DNA of 38,457 bases from JASLCR01 sp036405515. Lineage in GTDB: Bacteria > Patescibacteriota > Saccharimonadia > Saccharimonadales > Saccharimonadaceae. Below are positions 31,966 through 38,457 of this stretch, piece by piece. How positions within the stretch are numbered: the stretch's first letter is position 1; each line of letters opens with the position of its first letter. The position numbers and the translations under genes were made by a program. Below the pieces are notes generated by a model. The model was not told the origin of the DNA, ran no database searches, and saw only the letters and a list, made by a program, of their open reading frames with translations. Where the stretch lies: positions 1 to 38,457 of the forward strand of contig DASWXM010000018.1 of the NCBI GenBank assembly GCA_036405515.1, given 5' to 3'.

Positions 31966-32310
31966 TTATTTATTGCCGAATGTATTATTCAGCTCCATCA
32001 ACTTCTGAAAGTCGAGTGAGCCATCTTGCTTTTTTGCTCCAACCAGCCCGAACATCGCATCCATTGCTTTGATTTCTTGCTCGTCTGGGACTTTATTTGC
32101 CTGTGCCGCTTCAACAAGTTCGTTGAGCTGGTTGCGAATAGCTTCTATATCCGTGACTAGCACTGAGTACTTATCCAACAATTCGTTATATGCCTCTTTA
32201 TTGTAACGACGGTCCTCGCGGAACTTCGCTACTGTACCTGCGACGTCGCCGTATAGTTTATTTACATCGGCCTTTACAGCCAAGCCTGCATTGATATTTA
32301 TATCCGTCAT
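31966..32310 (-). CDS. Hypothetical helical protein (114 aa)
   Basis: No family recognised. The protein is polar and largely helical, with a possible coiled coil at about 40-75. AGGA lies about 9 nt before the ATG at 32310 and overlaps the end of the DUF2188 gene, so it is read from the same mRNA. The KTSC gene starts 10 nt downstream. Confidence 0.7.
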   Translation of the reverse strand: MTDININAGLAVKADVNKLYGDVAGTVAKFREDRRYNKEAYNELLDKYSVLVTDIEAIRNQLNELVEAAQANKVPDEQEIKAMDAMFGLVGAKKQDGSLDFQKLMELNNTFGNK

Positions 32311-32313
32311 ACT

Positions 32314-32550
32314 CTATCCTCGTGGCGGAAAGTTATCTTTTTTAGGAGGTACAGTGTCGGCTGCACGGTATTGGCTGCTGGTTGTACTCTGTATTTTTAG
32401 TTCGCCACCGCCATTGTTCTGCATGTGGGCACGAGTTTGTTTGATTACTTCGGCTTGTGTACGCCCAGTAAAGCTAGATCGTTGCCCGCCATCTGCTTTT
32501 GCACGATAACCGTTTGCTCTATTGCCGCTGATTGTATAATTTTTCGCCAT
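32314..32550 (-). CDS. DUF2188-like small protein (78 aa)
   Basis: The pattern of a short beta strand, GQRSSFTGRTQAEVIKQTRAH, then NNGGGELKIQ fits the DUF2188 family of small stand-alone proteins (typical core: Gly-rich turn, a helix beginning TQxEA, GGxELxIH). First gene of the minus-strand operon. AGGGG lies about 8 nt before the ATG. The C-terminus (PPKKDNFPPRG) is disordered. Function is unknown. Confidence 0.75.
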   Translation of the reverse strand: MAKNYTISGNRANGYRAKADGGQRSSFTGRTQAEVIKQTRAHMQNNGGGELKIQSTTSSQYRAADTVPPKKDNFPPRG

Positions 32551-32678
32551 TTCATAGCCCCTTAAATAGTTATGTTAGTTAATATTTTAGAGATTTGTGT
32601 TTTCTCGCAGTAAACGCAAGTCTCTCGAACCCCTCCGCAGAATCTGTCGTACGATTGAGATTATCTTTATTGTATCGC

Positions 32679-32719
32679 TGTCAATGTTTTTGTGTCAAGA
32701 GTTGTTTTCAGTCTGTCAA
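32679..32719 (+). repeat. Three TGTCAA repeats before the LexA-like gene
   Basis: TGTCAA occurs at 32679-32684, 32693-32698 and 32714-32719, the last inside the spacer of the predicted promoter. They could be binding half-sites for the LexA-like protein or may be chance. Confidence 0.35.
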
Positions 32720-32730
32720 GGTGATAAAAT
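32702..32730 (+). promoter_or_regulatory. Promoter of the LexA-like gene
   Basis: TTGTTT (32702-32707), 17 nt, TAAAAT (32725-32730), then 8 nt to the ATG at 32739. Confidence 0.55.
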
Positions 32731-32738
32731 GTAGACAT

Positions 32739-33395
32739 ATGAGTAAAGGATTAACATCTCTCCAGTCAGCACTATTGAACATTGCCCAGACTCGAGATAT
32801 TAATAAAATGAGCCTTCGGCAAATCGGCGCGCTGCTAGGTAATGAGCATCCATATGCTGTACAGCTAGCTAAGAAGTCTCTCATACGAGACGGTAGATTC
32901 ATCTATAATGAGCGCACAAAGCAAGTTAGCTTACCTTCACAGAATTTTGATCGAGGAACACTTGTCCAAGTGCCTGTATTGGGACGGGTAAGTTGCGGCA
33001 TAGCAACCGAACTTGCGACAGAAGGACCACACAGCTTCCTGCCAGTATCGCCAAGTTTAATCAACACAAAACACTGGGATGACATATATGCGCTCATCGC
33101 GGCTGGCGACTCGATGAACAATGCACAAATACATCAGTCCTCAGTTGATGATGGCGATTATGTAATAGTCCGTAAGATGAGTACCTATATTCCGCAAGAG
33201 GGTGACTACGTGGTTTCGCGCTTTAATGATGCTTACAATTTAAAGAGGCTGCGTATCGATAAGGAAAACCACCGGGTAGTACTTATGTCCGAATCGACAG
33301 AGGACTATACACCGATATTCATTGCTGAGGAGGATATGCAATACTATGATATTGAAGGCGTCGCTATTGATGTCGTAAAGGCGGTAAAAATATGA
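32739..33395 (+). CDS. LexA-like S24 autoproteolytic regulator
   Basis: The start at 32739 is chosen because the -10 lies 8 nt upstream; the frame is open to 32595. The 218-residue protein has an N-terminal winged-helix-like DNA-binding part (about 1-65). An S24 peptidase domain follows: cleavage-site pair Cys86-Gly87 (SCGIATE; Ala/Cys-Gly is usual), nucleophile Ser125 in GDSMNN, and the general base Lys169 in YNLKRL. Such proteins repress genes until RecA filaments trigger self-cleavage. The stop overlaps the next start in ATGA, so it is translationally coupled to the DUF2130 gene and probably controls it in response to DNA damage or phage attack. Confidence 0.87.
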   Translation: MSKGLTSLQSALLNIAQTRDINKMSLRQIGALLGNEHPYAVQLAKKSLIRDGRFIYNERTKQVSLPSQNFDRGTLVQVPVLGRVSCGIATELATEGPHSFLPVSPSLINTKHWDDIYALIAAGDSMNNAQIHQSSVDDGDYVIVRKMSTYIPQEGDYVVSRFNDAYNLKRLRIDKENHRVVLMSESTEDYTPIFIAEEDMQYYDIEGVAIDVVKAVKI

Positions 33396-34711
33396 AAAAA
33401 GTCATCGTGTCAATTCAAGATGAGCACACCCTTGTTCTACAAGAAGCAGGGGAGAAGGGTGATTTGATTGACCTAACCTCAATTCATGAGACAGATATTG
33501 ACACAGCAACTATCACGAACGTTGTGAATTCCATTAAGAAGGACGCTTTCAATGATGCCTTACGCAAGGAACGGGAAGTGCTAGAAGAGAAGATGGCACT
33601 ACAAGCCAAGCTAAAAGAGCAGGAGCTGACAGAAAAAGTTAAAGCACTTGAGTCCGAGAAAACAACAGCCGCAGAACTTGCTGAAGCAAACGCGAAGAAT
33701 GTAAGTCAGGCTGATATTGCTAAGCGGGATGCAGAAATTGCCGAGCTACGCGCACAGCTCCACGCAACAGTGACAGAAAAGCAATTGGCGGTAACCGAGG
33801 CCGTGACCAAGATCGAAAAAGAGCGAGATCAATTAGTAAACGACCTAAGGAGCAAAGAGACTGAGAAACAGCTGCTCGAGTCGAACTTACGCGATAAATT
33901 CGCTAATGAGTTGAAAACAAAAGATGAAATGATAGCCTACTACAAAGATATGAAAGCAAAGCTAAGCACCAAAATGGTTGGCGAAACGCTTGAGCAACAC
34001 TGCGAGATAGAGTTCGAGAAACTTCGTGCTACTGCATTTCAAAATGCGACCTTCGGTAAGGATAATGATGCAAGCAGTGGTAGTAAAGGTGATTATATCT
34101 ACCGGGAAACCGATGAGAACGGCACCGAAATAGTCAGCATTATGTTTGAGATGAAAAACGAAGGTGATGAGACGGCTACCAAGAAAAAGAATGATGATTT
34201 CCTAAAGGAGCTAGACAAGGACCGTCGCGAAAAGAAGTGCGAATACGCTGTCCTCGTAAGCTTACTTGAAAATGGCAGTGAGCTCTACAATAGCGGTATC
34301 GTAGACAAGTCGCATCAGCATGACAAGATGTATGTCATTCGCCCTCAGTTCTTTATCCCAATGATTACATTGCTACGCAATGCCGCGCTCAATAGCCTGA
34401 AATACAAACAAGAACTTGCATTGGTACAATCACAGAATATCGATATCACGCACTTCGAAGAAAATATGGAAGACTTTAAGCATGCCTTCGGCAAAAACTA
34501 TGAGCTTGCCGGAAGACGATTCACCGAAGCAATCGATGGCATCGACAAGACAATCAAACAACTTGAAAAAACTAAGCAGGCACTGCTATCAAGTGAAAAT
34601 AACTTGAGACTTGCCAATGATAAGGCTCAAGACCTTACCATCAAGCGTCTCACAAAAAATAGTCCGACTATGGCAGCAAGATTTGCCGACATTAGTGGCG
34701 AAGATAGCTAG
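33392..34711 (+). CDS. DUF2130 coiled-coil / nuclease-like protein
   Basis: Protein of 439 residues. Residues about 50-200 are a long coiled coil (Glu/Lys/Ala). The following domain matches DUF2130: AYYKDMKAKLSTKMVGETLEQHCE, then a PD-(D/E)xK-like arrangement with Asp234 (KGDYIYRE) and Glu253-x-Lys255 (MFEMKNE), then EYAVLVSLLE. A second helical region ends the protein. DUF2130 proteins have no settled function; the endonuclease-like core and coupling to a LexA-like regulator suggest DNA cleavage or repair under SOS-type control. It overlaps the LexA-like gene by 4 bp. Confidence 0.88.
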   Translation: MKKVIVSIQDEHTLVLQEAGEKGDLIDLTSIHETDIDTATITNVVNSIKKDAFNDALRKEREVLEEKMALQAKLKEQELTEKVKALESEKTTAAELAEANAKNVSQADIAKRDAEIAELRAQLHATVTEKQLAVTEAVTKIEKERDQLVNDLRSKETEKQLLESNLRDKFANELKTKDEMIAYYKDMKAKLSTKMVGETLEQHCEIEFEKLRATAFQNATFGKDNDASSGSKGDYIYRETDENGTEIVSIMFEMKNEGDETATKKKNDDFLKELDKDRREKKCEYAVLVSLLENGSELYNSGIVDKSHQHDKMYVIRPQFFIPMITLLRNAALNSLKYKQELALVQSQNIDITHFEENMEDFKHAFGKNYELAGRRFTEAIDGIDKTIKQLEKTKQALLSSENNLRLANDKAQDLTIKRLTKNSPTMAARFADISGEDS

Positions 34712-34721
34712 TCATTTATTA

Positions 34722-34750
34722 TTGCACGTAGCTTACGCTTATTGTATAAT
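34722..34750 (+). promoter_or_regulatory. Promoter of the structured leader / 35-aa peptide unit
   Basis: TTGCAC (34722-34727), 17 nt, perfect TATAAT (34745-34750). Confidence 0.75.
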
Positions 34751-34756
34751 AAAAAT

Positions 34757-34939
34757 TACTGTGATTAGCAGGTGAACTAATCAACAACCCTCCGACAAGT
34801 CGGGATCCATCAGTACGCGACGACTGCGGGCGTGAGGAATAAACGAGACATTCGTTTATTCACATGTTCGTAGTTTTAATTTTAAAAACTTACTTAGACT
34901 AGAAAACGAATGCCTCCAAAACATTAAAGGAGGTGCGCC
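34757..34939 (+). promoter_or_regulatory. Structured leader RNA (about 183 nt) that hides the Shine-Dalgarno of a 35-aa peptide
   Basis: A chain of possible hairpins: TGATTAG/CTAATCA (34762-34783), CCGA/TCGG (34792-34803), CAGT/ACTG (34811-34826), a perfect 10-bp stem (34837-34846 with 34852-34861), and GCCTCC (34912-34917) pairing with GGAGGT (34929-34934). The last one covers the Shine-Dalgarno of the peptide gene. No known riboswitch class was recognised. This accounts for the gap after the DUF2130 gene. Confidence 0.6.
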
Positions 34940-35047
34940 ATGAAACGGCGTGAGGTAAAATTTATTATTAGATTGTGCGCAGTAGTAGTTATTAAGATAT
35001 CTACAAGCATATTCATAGATATAATATTATCACTGTTAGAATCATAG
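34940..35047 (+). CDS. 35-residue hydrophobic peptide (possible type I toxin)
   Basis: An ATG at 34940 follows an ideal Shine-Dalgarno (AAAGGAGGTG, spacing 6-7). The 35 residues have a basic start (MKRREVK), a single hydrophobic helix (about 8-33, with one internal Lys) and a short polar end (LES). Size, charge pattern and a long structured leader that can mask the Shine-Dalgarno resemble the membrane peptides of type I toxin-antitoxin systems. An antisense RNA was not identified with confidence. It could also be a harmless small membrane peptide. Confidence 0.65.
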   Translation: MKRREVKFIIRLCAVVVIKISTSIFIDIILSLLES

Positions 35048-35112
35048 ATTTCAGCTTAAAAACTCACTAGGTAGTCCTGTATCCATGCAGTGTGCTTTAT
35101 ACACACAATAGC

Positions 35113-35140
35113 TTGCTCGAATATACCTAATTGTTAAGAT
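35113..35140 (+). promoter_or_regulatory. Possible promoter upstream of the surface protein
   Basis: TTGCTC (35113-35118), 16 nt, TAAGAT (35135-35140). A second -10-like TATAAT occurs at 35174-35179 without a good -35. A transcript from the first site would contain the long inverted repeat at 35150-35207. Confidence 0.4.
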
Positions 35141-35149
35141 AAAGTGGGC

Positions 35150-35207
35150 CTCGCCCCTCGAGGTAATCTCTGGTATAATAAACCATAAGCAGAGAGTGAG
35201 GGGCGAG
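35150..35207. repeat. Long inverted repeat over the start of the surface-protein gene
   Basis: A perfect 10-bp outer stem CTCGCCCCTC/GAGGGGCGAG (35150-35159 with 35198-35207) and a perfect inner stem TCTCTG/CAGAGA (35167-35172 with 35190-35195). A competing hairpin CCTCG-CCCCT-CGAGG can use the left arm alone. No T run follows on either strand, so it is not a standard terminator. The right arm includes the GTG start region at 35196. Confidence 0.65.
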
Positions 35208-38200
35208 ATAAAAATCAGGCGCAAAAGGAGTCAAATATTTACGCATGGCATGCGTCTTTTTGTGCTTGCAATTGTCGGTATATATTTCACGTTTGCAGCT
35301 CAAGTGCAAGCTGCCGACTTTGCCTACGATCAAACCCTGACAGTTGCTGGCACTACGGCAAATAATAGATTCGGTGAAGTAGTAGCAGCCACAAGCACGT
35401 ACTTGGCAGCCGGCTCACCGATCGATGATACACTTGGCACTGATGCAGGCGCAGTATACCTCTATGAAAAAGTAGGGAACACTTGGACATATCGACAAAA
35501 AATCACTGCGAGCGACGGTGCAGCAGGGGATCAATTTGGTGCATCACTGGCCATGAATGGCACTACACTCACTGTCGGGTCACCATATGATGACCTCACT
35601 ACCACTACAGATGCTGGGTCGGTCTATAGTTTTGACCTCGAAGACGGCACTTGGCTGCAGACCGAGAAGCTCACCATGCAGACACCAGTAAATTATGAAC
35701 GATTTGGTACTGCGGTAGATATGACAAGCACACGACTTGTCGTCGGTGTGCCTGGGTATAATGGAGCAACATCTGCAACTTCATTTGGCCGGGGAGCGGT
35801 GAGTGTGTGGGACCGACAGGGGATCAACTGGGGCAACCAGTATCTTTACACGTATACTTCACCAGTGAGTGCTACGCGACCAGCAGGCTTTGGCTACTCT
35901 GTAGCAATCTCAGGAGATAAGATCGCCGCAGGTGCACCACGCGACTATGCCGCCACCTCAGGACAGGGATCAAACGCGGGAAGCATGTCGGTACTTGCCT
36001 ACAATAGCGGTACTAGCACATGGGTGTCAGAGGGTAGGTTCTATAGCAATGCTCCGGTGAGCAGTGATTTCTATGGTAATAGTGTCGACATACAAGGCAA
36101 TACGTTAGTCACAGCCAACTATAATATATCGCAAACCACACCAAAGATTTTTACCCATACCTACAGTGGGGGAGCATGGTCTTCGGCCAATGTTATCGTA
36201 CCGACAAGCGCCAGTACTGCACGCCGCTACATCGGACAAGCAGTCGAGATTGCCCCAGACCAAACGTCGATACTTGTCGGATCGTATGTAACCTATGTCA
36301 CAACAGACTTCGTCGGTCGGGTATTTGTACTTAAGCCAAATGAAACTACAGGTGTATGGGAGCAGACTCAAGATATTGCTTCTCCAGACGCTCCCACCAG
36401 CGCAGGATGGTTTGGGTATGATGTTGCCTATGCAGGGTCGGCACCCGTCATTGCTTCACCAATGGTAACCGCCGTCACAAATACACGAGGTGCTATCTAC
36501 ACCTATAATCAAGGTGACGGTACTCCGCCAACACTCGCGCTGTCATCCTCATCACCGCAGTACGTCAGGAATCCATACACCGTCACCGTCGACACTTCCG
36601 AGCCTGTAGTAGGATTTACGCAAGACGATATTTCTATCACGAGCGGTGCAACTCTCAGTAATTTCACCCAAGTGAACTCGACGCAATATACCGTACTAGT
36701 GACGCCATCAACCGACAAAAGCTACACGATGAGTATCGACGCCGGTAAGATGCAAGATGCGGCGGGGAATAACAATACTGCGTCACCGACATTGATCCGC
36801 ACATATGACAGTACAGCGCCAGCTGCGGCTGTGCTAACCCCTACACAGTCTACTTATTTCTCCTCATCAACAATCAACTCATCTGTGAGAATTACCGATG
36901 CCAATGGAAATCTGAGCGGACTAGCAGCTGATGATATCTCGATATCAAATGGCACGATCAGCAACTTCTCGACCAGTTCTGACATCAGTTCTATTACCGG
37001 TACATTTACAATCACGCCGACAAGCCAAGGACCGATCAACTTCTACGTCAAAACAGGTGCTGTCACCGACCAGGCAGGAAACGACAGTACAGCAAGCGCT
37101 ATGCGTATTATCTACTACGATGCCGACAAACCGACGCCGTCTTTTAGTACGACGCTTAATCCGACAAACCAATCGCCATTTCAAGCTACACTTTCATTTG
37201 ATGAACCGGTAGCAGATATACAAGACGTATCGGCGGGGCAGATCGGCATCTCAGGCGGATCTATCAGCAACTTCCAGCGTGTGACTTCGCAGCAATATAC
37301 GTTTGATGTGACACCGACAGGAGTGGGCACTGTCACGTTGAGCTACGCTGCAGGCCAAGTGAATGATCGAGCAGGGAATAGCAATAATGCAGCAAGCAAC
37401 CTAGATGTTGAGTTTGATAACTTTGGATCTGAAGTTACGATATCCTCTACCGCGAACAATCCGACTAATCAATCACCGATACCTTTTACCATCACACTCT
37501 CTGAGCCTGTCACCGGTCTGACAGCCGATGATTTCACGGTCATTAATGGTGTCGCTGGCACGCTCACTCAAGAATCTTCGACAATATATTCGCTATCAGT
37601 CACTCCAGACACAGGTGGTGACGTAAGTCTCCATCTTCCGGCACAGAAAGCTACCGATGGCGTCGGCAACGGTAATCAGGCTTCAAATACAGAAACCGTC
37701 ACTTATGACCAGACTCGGCCAAGCACAACCATCTCACACTCCTATACTCCTCCAACCAACGCGTCGCCGCTTGTCTACACTATTCGCTTTTCGGAATCAG
37801 TAAGTGATCTTGACGGTAGCTCCATCAATCTCACAAATGCATCGCTTGTCTCACTTGTGAAAGTAGACGCTCGCGAATACACACTGTCTGTCACTCCAAA
37901 TGATGGAACAGTAACAGTAGAAGTTCCCGCTGGAGCAGTGCAAGATGCGGCATCAAATCAAAACACTGCTGCCTCCTCCAGCCTGAAATCAGACAGGACG
38001 GCACCAACAGGAACGGTAAATACGTTACGCTCTGGCAATACACGACCAGGTATAAGCGGTACTATCAGCGAATCTGCGGATGCTGTCGCAGTGACCATAG
38101 ATGGGACAACATTTAACGCATCGATCGACAATGACGACCACACATGGTCGGTAGGTAGTAATCTATTTGGGCCGCTCGCAGATGGCGTGTATGACGTAAC

Positions 38201-38457
38201 ATTAAGCATAACTGATCTGGCCGGCAATGTCGGCTCCGACACGACAACCGACGAACTGACAATCGATACGGATTATCCTACTATTACCATTAACTCTCCG
38301 GGTGCAACGACAAATCAAAATCCAATGAGCTTTGATCTCATGAGCAACCGAAACATCAATGGCCTCGACACATCAGACCTCATAGTCACTAATGGAACGG
38401 TAGCAGAAATTACCGAGACAGACCGTAGCAACTTTATCGTCAAAGTTACACCTCAAT
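35196..38457 (+). CDS. Secreted surface protein: FG-GAP beta-propeller plus Ig-like repeats (3' end outside window)
   Basis: The frame is open to the window end, at least 1,087 residues. GTG at 35196 (near a -10) or ATG at 35250 may be the start. Either gives a signal peptide with hydrophobic core LFVLAIVGIYFTFAA and cleavage near VQA-A. Seven FG-GAP-like repeats follow (between about 35340 and 36510; motifs RFGE, QFGA, RFGT, GFGY, FYGN, YIGQ, WFGY), enough for one seven-bladed propeller as in integrin alpha chains. From about 36520 come at least five bacterial Ig-like domains of about 95 residues (each with SEPV-type and DxAGN motifs), a variant one (about 37990-38280), and a further one cut by the window end. 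It is likely a cell-surface adhesin, perhaps for contact with a host cell. Confidence 0.88.
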   Translation, partial: MRGEIKIRRKRSQIFTHGMRLFVLAIVGIYFTFAAQVQAADFAYDQTLTVAGTTANNRFGEVVAATSTYLAAGSPIDDTLGTDAGAVYLYEKVGNTWTYRQKITASDGAAGDQFGASLAMNGTTLTVGSPYDDLTTTTDAGSVYSFDLEDGTWLQTEKLTMQTPVNYERFGTAVDMTSTRLVVGVPGYNGATSATSFGRGAVSVWDRQGINWGNQYLYTYTSPVSATRPAGFGYSVAISGDKIAAGAPRDYAATSGQGSNAGSMSVLAYNSGTSTWVSEGRFYSNAPVSSDFYGNSVDIQGNTLVTANYNISQTTPKIFTHTYSGGAWSSANVIVPTSASTARRYIGQAVEIAPDQTSILVGSYVTYVTTDFVGRVFVLKPNETTGVWEQTQDIASPDAPTSAGWFGYDVAYAGSAPVIASPMVTAVTNTRGAIYTYNQGDGTPPTLALSSSSPQYVRNPYTVTVDTSEPVVGFTQDDISITSGATLSNFTQVNSTQYTVLVTPSTDKSYTMSIDAGKMQDAAGNNNTASPTLIRTYDSTAPAAAVLTPTQSTYFSSSTINSSVRITDANGNLSGLAADDISISNGTISNFSTSSDISSITGTFTITPTSQGPINFYVKTGAVTDQAGNDSTASAMRIIYYDADKPTPSFSTTLNPTNQSPFQATLSFDEPVADIQDVSAGQIGISGGSISNFQRVTSQQYTFDVTPTGVGTVTLSYAAGQVNDRAGNSNNAASNLDVEFDNFGSEVTISSTANNPTNQSPIPFTITLSEPVTGLTADDFTVINGVAGTLTQESSTIYSLSVTPDTGGDVSLHLPAQKATDGVGNGNQASNTETVTYDQTRPSTTISHSYTPPTNASPLVYTIRFSESVSDLDGSSINLTNASLVSLVKVDAREYTLSVTPNDGTVTVEVPAGAVQDAASNQNTAASSSLKSDRTAPTGTVNTLRSGNTRPGISGTISESADAVAVTIDGTTFNASIDNDDHTWSVGSNLFGPLADGVYDVTLSITDLAGNVGSDTTTDELTIDTDYPTITINSPGATTNQNPMSFDLMSNRNINGLDTSDLIVTNGTVAEITETDRSNFIVKVTPQ

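Noticed and set aside
34837..34861. Intrinsic terminator after the DUF2130 gene
   Set aside because: The 10-bp stem is perfect but AT-rich and not followed by a T run. It lies downstream of a strong promoter and is better explained as part of the leader RNA.
36105..38242. Several minus-strand frames of 60-94 codons within the surface-protein gene
   Set aside because: The plus-strand frame is continuous with recognisable repeats; the minus frames arise from its repetitive composition.
1..38457. tRNA genes, CRISPR arrays, insertion sequences or integrase genes
   Set aside because: No T-loop-like GGTTCRA patterns with matching arms, no regularly spaced repeats, and no transposase or recombinase motifs were seen in either strand.

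Overview
ORGANISM. The window looks like a chromosomal segment of a Patescibacteria/CPR bacterium, most likely Candidatus Saccharibacteria (TM7). This is inferred from content: a sigma-region-4 / HARE-HTH fusion protein beside a VirD4/TraG-like ATPase, an isolated prepilin-like gene, a DNA topoisomerase I without zinc fingers, and many short lineage-specific membrane proteins. TGA is used as a normal stop (for example at 8642-8644 and 33393-33395), so the UGA-glycine code of Gracilibacteria/Absconditabacteria is not in use. No tRNA, rRNA, CRISPR array or transposase was found. LAYOUT. 1-465 is the 5' part of an unidentified minus-strand gene. 641-4419 holds a sensor kinase, its response regulator (both with long Pro/Ala-rich tails) and an RsuA/RluB-type pseudouridine synthase. 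4391-8644 has a small minus gene, der, a small membrane gene, pth, and a divergent ZIP transporter / Fur-family pair sharing one palindromic operator. 8689-12493 is an accessory stretch of small, GC-rich, self-contained genes, interrupted by dprA and by a minus-strand transcription unit of unknown type. 12617-19740 carries topA, a pilin-like gene, the sigma4/HARE-HTH gene and a large membrane-anchored VirD4-like ATPase. 19754-24860 has membrane proteins, an RBBP9-like hydrolase and a queuosine group (YhhQ-type transporter, tgt, queA). 24972-27078 has further small cassette genes and an 18-residue basic peptide gene. 27215-34711 is a defence-like island: MazG-like pyrophosphohydrolase, nuclease-DUF2075 helicase, SMC/ABC-like ATPase with a degenerate P-loop, KTSC and DUF2188 small proteins, and a LexA-like regulator coupled to a DUF2130 nuclease-like protein. 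34757-35047 is a structured leader followed by a 35-residue hydrophobic peptide. From about 35196 to the end is a secreted surface protein with seven FG-GAP-like repeats followed by Ig-like domains; it runs off the window. TWO MODES OF GENE START. Many housekeeping genes have a TATAAT-like -10 element ending only 6-11 nt before the start codon, which implies leaderless or nearly leaderless mRNAs. A second set of short genes (starts at 6632-, 8961-, 9532, 10201, 12032, 24972, 26676, 27078-, 34940) has a Shine-Dalgarno or structured leader of about 30-180 nt, in most cases its own well-spaced -35/-10 promoter, and in most cases an intrinsic terminator; several are visibly GC-richer than their neighbours. 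Two of these (9532 and 10201) encode unrelated proteins yet share almost the same leader, which begins exactly at the predicted +1, and the same 15-nt block before the terminator. This shared-shell cassette arrangement, the structured leader with the 35-residue peptide, and the undefined minus-strand unit at 10735-11053 are the best candidates for something undescribed.
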